Notes: generated by a model not told the origin, from the sequence alone. DNA of 64,000 nt from Mesonia aestuariivivens (GCF_019311235.1 NZ_JAHWDF010000005.1:1-64000); one strand, 5' to 3'. Shown: positions 18,882 to 28,943, counted from the stretch's first letter. Numbers and translations: made by a program.

Positions 18882-20986
18882 TAGCTAATGTAATTCCAAA
18901 TAGTTTTATGCTTAGCGATCTGCTGATAAGTATAATTTATAATTTTGTTTTCTTCTTTTTGTAATTGCGGATCATCTTTTAAAAGCTGCATAGCGTAGTA
19001 ACGAGCCGATTTTAAAATTTGATTATCTTTTACAATATCTGCAATCTGTAAATTAAGTACGCCACTTTGTTGCGTGCCCATTAAATCTCCCGGGCCACGA
19101 AGTTTTAAATCTACTTCAGCAATTTCAAAACCATCATTGGTTTGCGTCATCGTTTCTAATCGAGTTTTACTATTGCTAGAAAGTTTATGTCCAGTCATTA
19201 AAATACAGAAACTTTGTTCTGCACCACGCCCCACGCGGCCACGTAGCTGGTGTAATTGAGAAAGACCAAAACGTTCGGCACTTTCAATAATCATTACACT
19301 TGCGTTGGGAACGTTTACACCAACTTCAATAACGGTAGTAGCGACCATAATTTGTGTTTCACCTCTCACAAAACGGTTCATTTCGTAATCTTTATCGGCA
19401 GGTTTCATTTGCCCGTGTACAATTGAAATCTGAAATTCTGGCTGCGGAAATTCTCGAGCAATACTTTCGTAGCCATCCATCAAATCTTTATAATCCATTT
19501 TTTCAGATTCTTGTATTAACGGATAGACCACATAAATTTGTCGACCTTTTTTGACTTCATCTCGAATAAAAGCAAACACTTTTAACCGATTATTATCGTA
19601 GCGATGTACGGTTTTTATAGCTTTTCTTCCCGGAGGTAATTCATCTATAACAGAAATATCTAAATCTCCGTACAAACTCATTGCTAAAGTTCGAGGTATT
19701 GGCGTTGCCGTCATCACTAAGATGTGAGGCGGATTGGTATTTTTCTTCCATAATTTAGCACGCTGAGCAACGCCAAATCGATGTTGTTCATCAATAATCG
19801 CTAGGCCTAAGTTTTTAAACACTACTTTATCTTCTAACAAAGCGTGAGTTCCTATTAAAATATCAAGCTCTCCGTTTTGTAATTGCTCATGAATAAGTCT
19901 GCGCTCTTTAGTTTTACTAGAACCAGTCAATAAGGCAATTTTAATATTCATCTGTGCGCAAAGTTCAGAAAGGCCTTGAAAGTGCTGAATTGCCAAAATT
20001 TCTGTAGGCGCCATTAAACTTGCTTGAAAACCATTATCTAAAGCCAACAAGCAGCTCATAAGCGCTACAATAGTTTTGCCAGAACCCACATCACCTTGCA
20101 GTAATCTATTCATTTGTGCGCCGGTGCCTAAATCATTTCTAATTTCTTTAATTACCCTTTTCTGAGCATTGGTTAATTCAAAAGGAAGGTGTTTAGCGTA
20201 AAATTCGTTAAAATAATTGCCAACTTCAGTAAATGGAAATCCTTTTATTTTTTGTTTATTCAGCAAATTCTTCATTAATAATTGAAGCTGAACATAAAAT
20301 AATTCTTCAAATTTTAAACGGAACTCAGCACGAGCCAATAGTTCTGGCGACTGCGGAAAGTGAATGTTGAATAAAGCTTCGCTTTTAGAAATGAGCTTTA
20401 ATTCTTTACGTAGGTAATTTGGAATTGTTTCCATAAAACCCTTTTTATTTTCCATAAAAACCTGCTGAATCATCTTGATCACCGATCGGTTGGTAACGCC
20501 ACGTTTAGAAAGTGTTTCTGTAGAAGGGTAGAGCGGTTGCATCGCAATTTTCATTTGCTTTTGGTGCTCTTTTAAAACTTCCATATCGGGGTGAGGCATC
20601 GAAAACGTTCCGTTAAACCAGTTTACTTTACCGAATATTACGTAAGGTTCATTGAGTTTAATATTTTCTTTAATCCATTTATGACCACGAAACCAAACCA
20701 ATTCTATTTTTCCGGTCTCATCAACAAAATCAGCAACTAAGCGTTTTCCTCGTTTTTGATCAATTGTTTTTAGATGAATAATTTTACCAACCACTTGAAT
20801 TTCTGCCGAGTTACGCTGAATTTCATTGATTTTATAGAACCGAGTTTTATCGATGTATCGATTGGGAAAAAAATTAAGTAAATCTTGAAATGTATGAATT
20901 CCCACTTCCTTTCGAAGTAAATCGGCACGATTAGGTCCAACGCCTTTTAGATAATCTATGGGAGTTTGCAGTATGCTAGCATTCAT
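18881..20986 (-). CDS. recG: ATP-dependent DNA helicase RecG
   Basis: Remodels stalled replication forks and Holliday junctions. The 701 residues contain the N-terminal wedge OB domain (about 60-140), Walker A GDVGSGKT (298-305), the DEQH box (399-402), TATPIPRT in motif III, and the motif VI region with QLRGRVGRGAEQSFC near 605-620. Length is normal. The gene starts 85 bases from the divergent M1 peptidase gene and is translationally coupled to the AEC transporter gene by a one-base overlap. Confidence 0.97.
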   Translation of the reverse strand: MNASILQTPIDYLKGVGPNRADLLRKEVGIHTFQDLLNFFPNRYIDKTRFYKINEIQRNSAEIQVVGKIIHLKTIDQKRGKRLVADFVDETGKIELVWFRGHKWIKENIKLNEPYVIFGKVNWFNGTFSMPHPDMEVLKEHQKQMKIAMQPLYPSTETLSKRGVTNRSVIKMIQQVFMENKKGFMETIPNYLRKELKLISKSEALFNIHFPQSPELLARAEFRLKFEELFYVQLQLLMKNLLNKQKIKGFPFTEVGNYFNEFYAKHLPFELTNAQKRVIKEIRNDLGTGAQMNRLLQGDVGSGKTIVALMSCLLALDNGFQASLMAPTEILAIQHFQGLSELCAQMNIKIALLTGSSKTKERRLIHEQLQNGELDILIGTHALLEDKVVFKNLGLAIIDEQHRFGVAQRAKLWKKNTNPPHILVMTATPIPRTLAMSLYGDLDISVIDELPPGRKAIKTVHRYDNNRLKVFAFIRDEVKKGRQIYVVYPLIQESEKMDYKDLMDGYESIAREFPQPEFQISIVHGQMKPADKDYEMNRFVRGETQIMVATTVIEVGVNVPNASVMIIESAERFGLSQLHQLRGRVGRGAEQSFCILMTGHKLSSNSKTRLETMTQTNDGFEIAEVDLKLRGPGDLMGTQQSGVLNLQIADIVKDNQILKSARYYAMQLLKDDPQLQKEENKIINYTYQQIAKHKTIWNYIS

Positions 20987-21021
20987 AAAAGCGAAGATAT
21001 GAAATATTAAAAATTCACTCG

Positions 21022-21050
21022 TTTGTAGTTGAGCTTTTTTCGTATTTTCG
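21022..21050 (+). promoter_or_regulatory. Promoter of the M1 peptidase gene
   Basis: TTTG at 21022-21025, a 17-base spacer and TATTTTCG at 21043-21050. This is the same architecture as the ABC-F promoter. Confidence 0.7.
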
Positions 21051-21071
21051 ATATGAGAATCTAAATTACTT

Positions 21072-23156
21072 ATGCAAAAAATATTTTGGCTGCTGTTTTT
21101 GGCAAGTCCTTTTTTAATACAAGCACAACAAAACCAAATCTTAGATGTTCAACGAATTTCAGGAACAGTCCATTTGTTACCAGAAACCGAATCTGTAAAA
21201 GGTAAACTTCAGGTTGAATTTAAAATACTTCAGTCTACCGATACTATTTATTTAGATGCAGTAAAAATGAAGGTTGAGTTAGCTAAGAAATCAAAATTTA
21301 AACCAGAGCTTATTTCCGCAGCTAATAAAATTTATTTAATTGAAAATTTTAAAGCGGATAAAACGTACACAGTTGAATTTACTTATGAATCGAAACCTCA
21401 AAAAGCGCTATATTTTGTCGGTTGGGATAATGATGGAAGTAATCAAATATGGACACAAGGTCAGGGGAAATATACCTCAAATTGGCTGCCGAGTTTAGAT
21501 GATGTGAATGATAAAATTGAATTTGATCTTTCGTATCAAGTTCCAGAAAATTATGAGGTAGTCGCTAACGGAAAATTAACTTCAACAGAAAAGAAAGGTA
21601 AAGAGCAAGTTTGGAAGTTTGATATGCAACACCCAATGAGTAGTTATTTGGTAGCGGTGGCAGTAGGAGATTTTAAAGTAAAAGAAATTACTTCTGCCAG
21701 CGGCATACCTATTCAACTTTATTATGAAGCTCAAGATGAAAATAAAGTAGAATCAACCTACAAGCATACCCAACAAATTTTTGATTTTTTTGAAGAAGAA
21801 ATCGGTGTTGCCTTTCCTTGGCAAAATTATAAGCAAATTCCTGTGCGAGATTTTTTATATGCTGGGATGGAAAATACTACGGCTACCATTTTCTCTGATA
21901 TGTTTATGGTCGATCAAATTGGTTTTGTAGATAGAAACTATGTAAATGTAAATGCCCACGAACTTGCTCACCAGTGGTTTGGAGATATGGTAACCGAAAA
22001 GTCTGGAACTCATCATTGGTTACAAGAAGGCTTTGCTACCTACTATGCTTTATTAGCCGAACGTGAAATTTTTGGAGAAGATTACTTCTATTTTCAACTT
22101 TATCAAAATGCAGAAAAATTAAAAGATTTGAGTGATTCAGGTAAAGGAGAAGCGCTTAAAAACCCAAAAGCAAGCTCTCTTACTTTTTATCAAAAAGGAG
22201 CTTGGGCATTGCATATTTTAAGAGAAAAAATAGGAGATCAGGCTTTTAAAAGTGGAGTGAAAAATTATTTAAATAAATATGCGTTTAAAAATGTAGAAAC
22301 CGAAGATTTTCTTTCTGAAATGGAAAAAGTTAGCGGAATGGATCTTATTCAATTTAAAGAAGATTGGTTAGAGCAATCTGCTTTTAAATCTTCGCAAGCC
22401 TTAGCTTCTTTACGTAAGTCTGAATTTATTAATGAATACCTTTCGCTAATTGCATTACGAAGTTATTCTATAGATGAAAAATATGAAAGTTTAAATAAGG
22501 CTTTAGATTTTCCTGTGAATGAATATTTAGGACAAGAAGTGGTAGCGCAACTCTCTAAAGAAAAAACAGAAGAAGTGATTCAGCTTTATCGAAAAGCATT
22601 TAACACTAATAATTTGTTGGTACGACAGGCTATTTCAACCTATTTAAAAGAAATTCCGCAGAGTTTGCAAAAGAAATATGAGACTCTACTAAATGATAGA
22701 TCTTATTTAACTTTAGAGCAAGCTTTGTTTAATCTGTGGCAAAATTTCCCAGAACAACGATCAGAATATTTAGAAAAATTAAAAAACATTGAAGGTTTTA
22801 GTAATAAAAATGTTCGCTTGTTATGGTTAACCTTAAGTTTAGTGACTCCAGAATTTCAACCTGAAAATAATAGCAAGCTTTACCAAGAGCTTTCGGGATA
22901 TACGACATCTAAATATGCTTATGAAATACGACAAAACACTTTTGGTTTTCTTTATCAAATTGAATCGTTTACCAAGCAAAACTATCTAGATTTAATGCAA
23001 GGTTCTGTGCATCCAGTTTGGCGATTTAGAAATTTTTGTAGAGAACTTTTAACTAAACTCGCGAGCAAAGAAAAGCACCGTGCCATTTTATATAGCTTAA
23101 AAAATAAAGCTTCAGCAAAACAAGAAAAAATATTGACTAAAATTTTAGAAGAATGA
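21072..23156 (+). CDS. M1 family zinc aminopeptidase, exported
   Basis: A gluzincin aminopeptidase that trims N-terminal residues from peptides. The 694 residues start with a cleavable signal peptide ending AQQ near residue 20, so it is probably periplasmic. The exopeptidase motif GMEN is at 265-268, the zinc site HELAH at 296-300, and the third zinc ligand is Glu319 in WLQEGFA. The C-terminal 250 residues are helical, as in leukotriene-A4-hydrolase-like M1 enzymes. The stop codon overlaps the patatin start by four bases. Confidence 0.94.
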   Translation: MQKIFWLLFLASPFLIQAQQNQILDVQRISGTVHLLPETESVKGKLQVEFKILQSTDTIYLDAVKMKVELAKKSKFKPELISAANKIYLIENFKADKTYTVEFTYESKPQKALYFVGWDNDGSNQIWTQGQGKYTSNWLPSLDDVNDKIEFDLSYQVPENYEVVANGKLTSTEKKGKEQVWKFDMQHPMSSYLVAVAVGDFKVKEITSASGIPIQLYYEAQDENKVESTYKHTQQIFDFFEEEIGVAFPWQNYKQIPVRDFLYAGMENTTATIFSDMFMVDQIGFVDRNYVNVNAHELAHQWFGDMVTEKSGTHHWLQEGFATYYALLAEREIFGEDYFYFQLYQNAEKLKDLSDSGKGEALKNPKASSLTFYQKGAWALHILREKIGDQAFKSGVKNYLNKYAFKNVETEDFLSEMEKVSGMDLIQFKEDWLEQSAFKSSQALASLRKSEFINEYLSLIALRSYSIDEKYESLNKALDFPVNEYLGQEVVAQLSKEKTEEVIQLYRKAFNTNNLLVRQAISTYLKEIPQSLQKKYETLLNDRSYLTLEQALFNLWQNFPEQRSEYLEKLKNIEGFSNKNVRLLWLTLSLVTPEFQPENNSKLYQELSGYTTSKYAYEIRQNTFGFLYQIESFTKQNYLDLMQGSVHPVWRFRNFCRELLTKLASKEKHRAILYSLKNKASAKQEKILTKILEE

Positions 23157-24058
23157 GAGCCTTAGTGATTTCAGGAGGAGGAAGTAAAGGAGCTTATGCT
23201 GGTGGTGTAGCCGCTCATTTAATGAAAGTGCAACACCGAGAGTATGATATTTTTGTAGGCTCTTCTACAGGAAGTTTATTGCTTACCCATTTGGCTATTG
23301 GTAAAGTAAATAAACTTCATGAGGTGTATACCAATGTGAATCAAAAAAGTATTTTTAGTTTAAATCCGTTTAAGGTTAAAAAGAAAGATAACCGTGAATA
23401 TGTAACTATTAATTACATCAACACCATCTTACAGTTTGTGAAAAAGAAACGAACATTTGGTGAAAGTAAAAATTTAAGAAAGCTCATAAACGCCAAAATT
23501 ACCAAGGAAGAGTTTTTAGAAGCTAAAAAGAATGGAAAAGAGGTGGTGGTGACCGTGTCTAACTTAACTAAAAATCAAGTAGAATATAAATCTATTCAAG
23601 ATTTTGATTACGAAGAATTTTGTGATTGGATTTGGATTTCTTGTAACTACATTCCTTTTATGAGTTTAGTGAAGAAAGATGGTTTTGAATATGCTGATGG
23701 TGGCTTTGGGAGTATGGTGCCTATACGAGAAGCAATACGTCGCGGTGCTACAGAAATAGATGCTATTATTTTAGAATCTGAGAATATGGAGCATAATAAA
23801 ATTTTGGGTAAAAATCCGTTTTCGTTAATGGTGAATCTATTTGGTTTTATGTTAGATCAGGTAGAACGTAGTAATATTATTGAGGGTAAACTTGCCGCAA
23901 TTAATAAAGATGTGGTCTTAAATTTATATTATACACCCAGCAAGCTTACTGAAAATTCATTAGTATTCAACAAAAAATTAATGACATCTTGGTGGGATCA
24001 AGGCTTTAAATACGCTAATGATAAAGCGATTAATGTAGAAGAAAATCCGTTGAAATAA
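23153..24058 (+). CDS. Patatin-like phospholipase
   Basis: A cytosolic acyl hydrolase of the patatin group, 301 residues. The oxyanion loop GGGSKG is at 8-13, the nucleophile elbow GSSTG at 36-40 (Ser38), and the catalytic Asp182 in ADGG. No signal peptide or membrane segment is visible. It overlaps the M1 peptidase gene by four bases (ATGA), so the two are probably translationally coupled although one product is exported. The gene ends 4 bases before the convergent membrane-protein gene, with no terminator between. Confidence 0.92.
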   Translation: MRALVISGGGSKGAYAGGVAAHLMKVQHREYDIFVGSSTGSLLLTHLAIGKVNKLHEVYTNVNQKSIFSLNPFKVKKKDNREYVTINYINTILQFVKKKRTFGESKNLRKLINAKITKEEFLEAKKNGKEVVVTVSNLTKNQVEYKSIQDFDYEEFCDWIWISCNYIPFMSLVKKDGFEYADGGFGSMVPIREAIRRGATEIDAIILESENMEHNKILGKNPFSLMVNLFGFMLDQVERSNIIEGKLAAINKDVVLNLYYTPSKLTENSLVFNKKLMTSWWDQGFKYANDKAINVEENPLK

Positions 24059-24061
24059 AAC

Positions 24062-24583
24062 TTACCAAATTTCTCTTACTTCATTCTTTAAATAGGCTAA
24101 ACCAGTTTCGCTAGGAGCTTTTCTGTCAACTAAATCAGATAGAATTACTTCTCTTAATTTATCTGGAGATTCTACTTTATCGCTCATATTGGTTTGTCTA
24201 ATAAGAGAAATGGTCGCATTTTTAGTAGCTCTAATTGCTCCCCAACATTTATCGCTAACATAGATTTGTTGCGCTAAATTGTGTTCAAACTCTTGCTCTA
24301 TAGTTTTAATTAATAAATTTTCGTAATCGTTTTTATTTTCATTTAAAGGTTTTACTCTAATTAACAAGCTACCCGGGTTTATGCGTTCTAAAAACAACGT
24401 CATACGCTCTAATGCTTGAAGACGCTGAGGTAAAGCATTTTTAGAATTTTCTCTTTTGAGTTCGAAGATTCTTCGGTTATTTTCATTGGTCATATAACTA
24501 CTATAAAAATAGTAAGAAATTAAACCGATAATTAACGCTGGTAAAAGGTTGAAAAATAGTTGTAAAAAATTAATGTCTTCCAT
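24062..24583 (-). CDS. Conserved single-pass membrane protein (DUF7935-like)
   Basis: A 173-residue protein with one N-terminal membrane helix (about 9-28, LFFNLLPALIIGLISYYFYS) followed by a charged cytosolic region. ENSKNALPQRLQALERMTLFLERINP (residues 45-70) is a strongly conserved segment in Bacteroidota; I recall it under DUF7935. Function is unknown. It follows the FMN-dependent glutamate-synthase-like gene after 6 bases and is probably its operon partner. Both are single-pass membrane proteins with most of the chain on one side. Confidence 0.7.
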   Translation of the reverse strand: MEDINFLQLFFNLLPALIIGLISYYFYSSYMTNENNRRIFELKRENSKNALPQRLQALERMTLFLERINPGSLLIRVKPLNENKNDYENLLIKTIEQEFEHNLAQQIYVSDKCWGAIRATKNATISLIRQTNMSDKVESPDKLREVILSDLVDRKAPSETGLAYLKNEVREIW

Positions 24584-24589
24584 AACTAA

Positions 24590-26194
24590 TTAATAGCGAA
24601 CGTCATCTTTTTCAAAAGAACTTTCAGACGCCTGTTTATTATAATTTCCGCCAAGATACTTACAATTTTGTAAAGAAGAAACTCCTTCAAAAGGAACTTT
24701 TACCTTGTGGTATTCATATGAAGCTGCTAATGTTTTGGTGAAATCTTGATCGCTAAGGTTAATGTCTACATCATCCATCGTAAATTGGCAAGGATGCTCA
24801 TAACCTGATGCGTGAGTCACTTCTATAAATTCTTTTCTGAAATTTTTAAAATAATAATTTACACGTTCAGCTTTATCTTTTACGTCAATACCTGCTTGTA
24901 ACCATTTACTTTGTGTCGCAATACCTGTTGGGCAGGTGTTAGTATGGCAAGATTTTGCTTGAATGCAACCCACACTTAGCATAGCTTCGCGGGCAACATT
25001 TATACAATCTGCGCCCATCGCAAAAGCCATCGCTGCTTTTGACGGAAAACCTAATTTTCCGCTGCCAATAAAGACTATTTTATCACTTAATTCTTGTTCT
25101 TTAAAAATTTTGTAAATATTTCTAAACGCATAAACCCAAGGCACAGAAACATGATCTGCAAAACTAGGAGGAGCTGCCCCAGTACCACCTTCGCCACCAT
25201 CTATAGTAATAAAATCTGGCCCTTTATTTTGACTTTTCATTAAACTCGCGAATTTTTGCCAATCATCTAATTTTCCGATTGCAGCTTTAACTCCGACAGG
25301 TAAACCTGTTCTTTCTGCTATTTTTTCAATAAAGTCTATTAAACCTTGATTGCCTTCAAAAGCCGTGTGGTAAGGAGGTGAAACTACATCTTTATTTAAC
25401 GGAACTTTTCTAATATCGGCAATTTCTTTGGTAATTTTAGAAGCCGGTAAAACACCACCTTTTCCTGGTTTTGCACCTTGTGATAGTTTTATTTCTATCG
25501 CTCTAACACACGGGTTCTCTTCAACAAGTTTAACCAAATGATCTAATGAGAAATTTCCGTTCTCATCTCTTATTCCGAAGTAACCAGTACCTACTTGAAA
25601 AATTATATCTCCGCCACGTTTATGGTAAGGCGATAAACCACCTTCGCCCGTATTGTGGTAAGCGTAAGCTTTTTTTACTCCTTCATTTAAAGAAGAAATA
25701 GCTCTTGCCGAAAGACTCCCAAAACTCATGGCAGAAACATTAATCACAGAAGCGGGGCGGTAAGGTTTTCTTCGTTTATGATGTAAACCCATCACTTTTG
25801 CACAAGGTAAAAAATAAGGATCTTCATGATTTGGATGCTTTTCGGGAAGTCTAAAAGGTATCATTGCATTATTTATAAAAATATAATTAGATTGAAATAT
25901 ATCTTGATCTGTACCAAAACCTTCATAGTTATTAGCGTTTTTAGCAGAAGCGTAAATCCAACCACGCTCAATTCTATTAAACGGAAGTTCTTCACGGTTG
26001 TTAGCTACAATATATTGCCTTAATTCTGGACCAATACTTTCGAGCATATATCTAAAATGTCCAACTACCGGAAAATTATGCTTGATAATATGTTTCTTGT
26101 TGAAAAAAATATCTCTAATAGCGATTAAAATAATAACAATAAGAAGCCATTGCCACCAAGAAATTGCTGACAAAAAGTTAAGAAAAGCGTCCAT
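24590..26194 (-). CDS. FMN-binding glutamate synthase family protein, membrane-anchored
   Basis: A 534-residue relative of the glutamate synthase synthase-domain. The N-terminal helix (about 15-32) anchors it to the membrane. The central barrel has the FMN-site pattern (GGDIIFQVGTGYFG, IEIKLSQGAKPGKGG, TIDGGEGGTGAAP, GADCINVAREAMLS). CIQAKSCHTNTCPTGIATQ near 403-421 supplies the C-x5-C-x4-C ligands of the [3Fe-4S] cluster. The glutaminase domain of true GltB is missing, so ammonia or another partner must serve, and the physiological reaction is unknown. It is the first gene of a two-gene unit with the DUF7935-like protein. Confidence 0.88.
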   Translation of the reverse strand: MDAFLNFLSAISWWQWLLIVIILIAIRDIFFNKKHIIKHNFPVVGHFRYMLESIGPELRQYIVANNREELPFNRIERGWIYASAKNANNYEGFGTDQDIFQSNYIFINNAMIPFRLPEKHPNHEDPYFLPCAKVMGLHHKRRKPYRPASVINVSAMSFGSLSARAISSLNEGVKKAYAYHNTGEGGLSPYHKRGGDIIFQVGTGYFGIRDENGNFSLDHLVKLVEENPCVRAIEIKLSQGAKPGKGGVLPASKITKEIADIRKVPLNKDVVSPPYHTAFEGNQGLIDFIEKIAERTGLPVGVKAAIGKLDDWQKFASLMKSQNKGPDFITIDGGEGGTGAAPPSFADHVSVPWVYAFRNIYKIFKEQELSDKIVFIGSGKLGFPSKAAMAFAMGADCINVAREAMLSVGCIQAKSCHTNTCPTGIATQSKWLQAGIDVKDKAERVNYYFKNFRKEFIEVTHASGYEHPCQFTMDDVDINLSDQDFTKTLAASYEYHKVKVPFEGVSSLQNCKYLGGNYNKQASESSFEKDDVRY

Positions 26195-26283
26195 AAAATT
26201 TAAAAATCAATTTGTATTCGACTAATTTATTCAAATAAAAAAAGAAGTAGTAATTATTTGTAGATTTTTGTTTATAATTAACC

Positions 26284-26316
26284 TTTGATGTGCAACTCAC
26301 ATTTTATCTATTTTTG
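26284..26316 (+). promoter_or_regulatory. Promoter of the pcrA gene
   Basis: TTTG at 26284-26287, a 21-base spacer and TATTTTTG at 26309-26316, a perfect -7 element. The leader is only about 20-25 bases. Confidence 0.78.
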
Positions 26317-26338
26317 GTAAATTTGCCCCCTTAAAATT

Positions 26339-28669
26339 TTGAAGAAATTGGAAAATTACTTAGCTGAATTGAATGATGCCCAACGAGCTCCCGTTTTACA
26401 AAAAGACGGAGCAATGATTGTAATTGCCGGTGCGGGCTCCGGTAAAACCAGAGTTCTTACCTACCGTATTGCTTATTTAATGAGCAAAGGGGTAGATCCA
26501 TTTAATATCTTATCACTAACCTTTACTAATAAAGCGGCACGTGAGATGCAACATCGTATCTCTAGTATTGTAGGAAGAAGTGAAGCTAAGAGTTTATGGA
26601 TGGGAACATTTCATTCTATTTTTGCTAAAATACTTAGAATGGAAGCTAGTAAATTAGGCTATCCTTCTAATTTCACTATTTATGATACACAAGATTCACA
26701 AAGTGTGTTGAGAGCCATTATTAAAGAAATGGGACTCGATAAAGATGTTTACAAGTATAAGCAAGTATATTCTAGAATTTCTTCATTTAAGAACAGCTTG
26801 ATTACGGTGAAAGCTTATTTTCAAGATGGTGAATTACAAGAGGCAGATGCAATGTCTAAAAAGCCGCGTATGGGAGAAATTTACCAAGAATATGTAGATC
26901 GGTGTTTTAAAGCCGGAGCGATGGATTTTGATGATTTACTATTAAAAACCAATGAGCTTTTAAATAGATTTCCTGAAGTATTACAAAAATATCAAAACAG
27001 ATTTAGATATATTTTGGTAGATGAGTATCAAGATACCAATCATTCTCAGTACTTAATTGTAAAAGCATTGAGTGATAAATTTCAAAATATTTGTGTGGTA
27101 GGTGATGATGCGCAGAGTATTTACGCATTTCGAGGAGCAAATATCAACAATATTTTGAATTTTCAACGTGATTACGAAAATGTAGAAATGTATCGCCTCG
27201 AGCAAAATTATAGATCTACTAAAAATATTGTTGAAGCAGCAAACTCGGTTATCGATAAAAATAAAACCAAACTTGAAAAAGTAGTTTGGACAGCGAATGA
27301 TGACGGTCCAAAGATTGTCGTAAATCGTTTAATAAATGATGGAGAAGAAGGACGCTTTGTAGCGAGTTCTATTTTTGAAAATAAAATGGAACACCAAATG
27401 AAAAACGGTGATTTTGCCATTTTATACAGAACCAATGCACAAAGTCGTGCAATGGAAGATGCGTTGCGTAAAAAAGATATTCCGTATAGAATTTATGGCG
27501 GACTTTCATTTTACCAACGTAAAGAAATTAAAGATGTACTTTCTTATTTGCGTTTAATCGTGAATCCAAAAGATGAAGAAGCTTTAAAACGAGTAATTAA
27601 TTTTCCTGCTCGTGGTATTGGGTCTACCACTATGGATAAACTTACTTTAGCTGCAAATCATTACAAACGTTCTATTTTTGAGGTGATTGAAAATATTGAA
27701 AAAATAGACCTGAACATTAACAAAGGCACGCAAACCAAGCTGAAAAACTTTACCAATATGATAAAGAGTTTTCAGATTATGGCAAGTAATGAAAATGCCT
27801 TTACACTTGCTGAAGCGGTAGCTAAGAAAACCGGTTTAGTGCAAGAGTTAAAGAAAGATGGTACACCAGAAGGTGTTGCGCGTATAGAAAATGTTGAAGA
27901 ATTACTTAATGGTATTCAAGATTTTGTAGATGGGCAAAAAGAGATAGCAGATGCAGACGGTTCTATTGCAGAGTTTTTAGAAGATGTAGCTTTAATGACA
28001 GATTTAGACCAAGAAACGCCAGATGAAGATCGCGTGGCTTTAATGACTATTCACTTAGCAAAAGGTTTAGAATTTCCGCATGTGTACATTGTAGGGTTAG
28101 AAGAAGATTTATTTCCTTCAGGAATGAGTATGAATACACGTTCTGAGTTAGAAGAAGAGCGAAGATTATTTTATGTAGCTCTAACACGGGCAGAGAAAAA
28201 AGCTTATTTAACTTACGTGCAATCCCGTTTTCGTTGGGGTAAATTAATAGACGCTGAGCCTAGTAGATTTATAGATGAAATAAATGATGAGTATCTAGAT
28301 TATATGATTCCGCAAGATGATTATAAATATAAACCTCTAGTAGATCGAGATATTTTTGGTGATGTAGATAAAAGCAAATTACGACAAAATAAACCTACCA
28401 AAGGTACACCGCCACCAGCCCACAAGCCTACAGAGGATGAGCTTAGAAAACTAAGAAGATTGCGACCCACTAATGCTGGTGAAACTACCAAAGCAGACTT
28501 ACCACTTCAATTAGAAAAAGGGCAAATAGTAGAGCATATGAGATTTGGTAAGGGACAAGTGCTAAGCATAGAAGGAGTAGGACAAGATAAAAAAGCCGAG
28601 ATAGATTTTGAAACTGGCGGAATGAAAAAGCTTCTTCTTCGTTTTGCTAAGCTTAAAATTCTTTCTTAA
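26339..28669 (+). CDS. pcrA: UvrD/PcrA-type superfamily 1 DNA helicase
   Basis: A 3'-5' DNA helicase for repair and replication restart, 776 residues. Motifs: Walker A AGAGSGKT (near 30-37), TFTNKAAREM (Ia), VDEYQDTN (II), VVGDDAQSIYAFRGA (III), RLEQNYRST (IV), TIHLAKGLEFPHVYIVGL (V) and VALTRAEKKAYLTY (VI). The C-terminal KGQIVEHMRFGKGQVLSIEG is the tudor-like domain of PcrA that contacts RNA polymerase. There is no ATG at the 5' end: TTG codons at 26339 and 26348 are the candidates. The second gives the family-like start ENYLAELNDAQR. The next ATG lies too far inside. Confidence 0.95.
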   Translation: MKKLENYLAELNDAQRAPVLQKDGAMIVIAGAGSGKTRVLTYRIAYLMSKGVDPFNILSLTFTNKAAREMQHRISSIVGRSEAKSLWMGTFHSIFAKILRMEASKLGYPSNFTIYDTQDSQSVLRAIIKEMGLDKDVYKYKQVYSRISSFKNSLITVKAYFQDGELQEADAMSKKPRMGEIYQEYVDRCFKAGAMDFDDLLLKTNELLNRFPEVLQKYQNRFRYILVDEYQDTNHSQYLIVKALSDKFQNICVVGDDAQSIYAFRGANINNILNFQRDYENVEMYRLEQNYRSTKNIVEAANSVIDKNKTKLEKVVWTANDDGPKIVVNRLINDGEEGRFVASSIFENKMEHQMKNGDFAILYRTNAQSRAMEDALRKKDIPYRIYGGLSFYQRKEIKDVLSYLRLIVNPKDEEALKRVINFPARGIGSTTMDKLTLAANHYKRSIFEVIENIEKIDLNINKGTQTKLKNFTNMIKSFQIMASNENAFTLAEAVAKKTGLVQELKKDGTPEGVARIENVEELLNGIQDFVDGQKEIADADGSIAEFLEDVALMTDLDQETPDEDRVALMTIHLAKGLEFPHVYIVGLEEDLFPSGMSMNTRSELEEERRLFYVALTRAEKKAYLTYVQSRFRWGKLIDAEPSRFIDEINDEYLDYMIPQDDYKYKPLVDRDIFGDVDKSKLRQNKPTKGTPPPAHKPTEDELRKLRRLRPTNAGETTKADLPLQLEKGQIVEHMRFGKGQVLSIEGVGQDKKAEIDFETGGMKKLLLRFAKLKILS

Positions 28670-28733
28670 AACGTTAAAATACTGTTATCCAATTATTTTT
28701 AAAGAAATTACTAGCTAAATTTCCTTAAAAATT

Positions 28734-28943
28734 ATGATCAAACAGGGGAGTGAAGTAAAATGGAAATGGGGGAGCTGTACAGCAAAAGGTAAAGTTGAAG
28801 AAACCTATGTTAAAGAAATTACCAAAACCATTAATGGAACCAAAGTGACCAGAAAAGGTGAATCGGGAAATAAAGCTTTGTTTATCAAACAAAAAGACGG
28901 GACAACCGTTCTTAAATTAGAACAGGAAGTAGAAAAAATATAA
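28734..28943 (+). CDS. DUF2945 (HVA1/TUDOR-like) small protein
   Basis: A 69-residue basic protein. GSEVKWKWGSCTAKGKVEE (5-23) and GNKALFIKQKDGTTVLKLEQEV (46-67) match the DUF2945 family, a small beta-barrel related to fungal hypervirulence-associated proteins. Its function in bacteria is unknown. It lies 64 bases after pcrA and is followed by a terminator, so it may ride on the pcrA transcript. Confidence 0.8.
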   Translation: MIKQGSEVKWKWGSCTAKGKVEETYVKEITKTINGTKVTRKGESGNKALFIKQKDGTTVLKLEQEVEKI

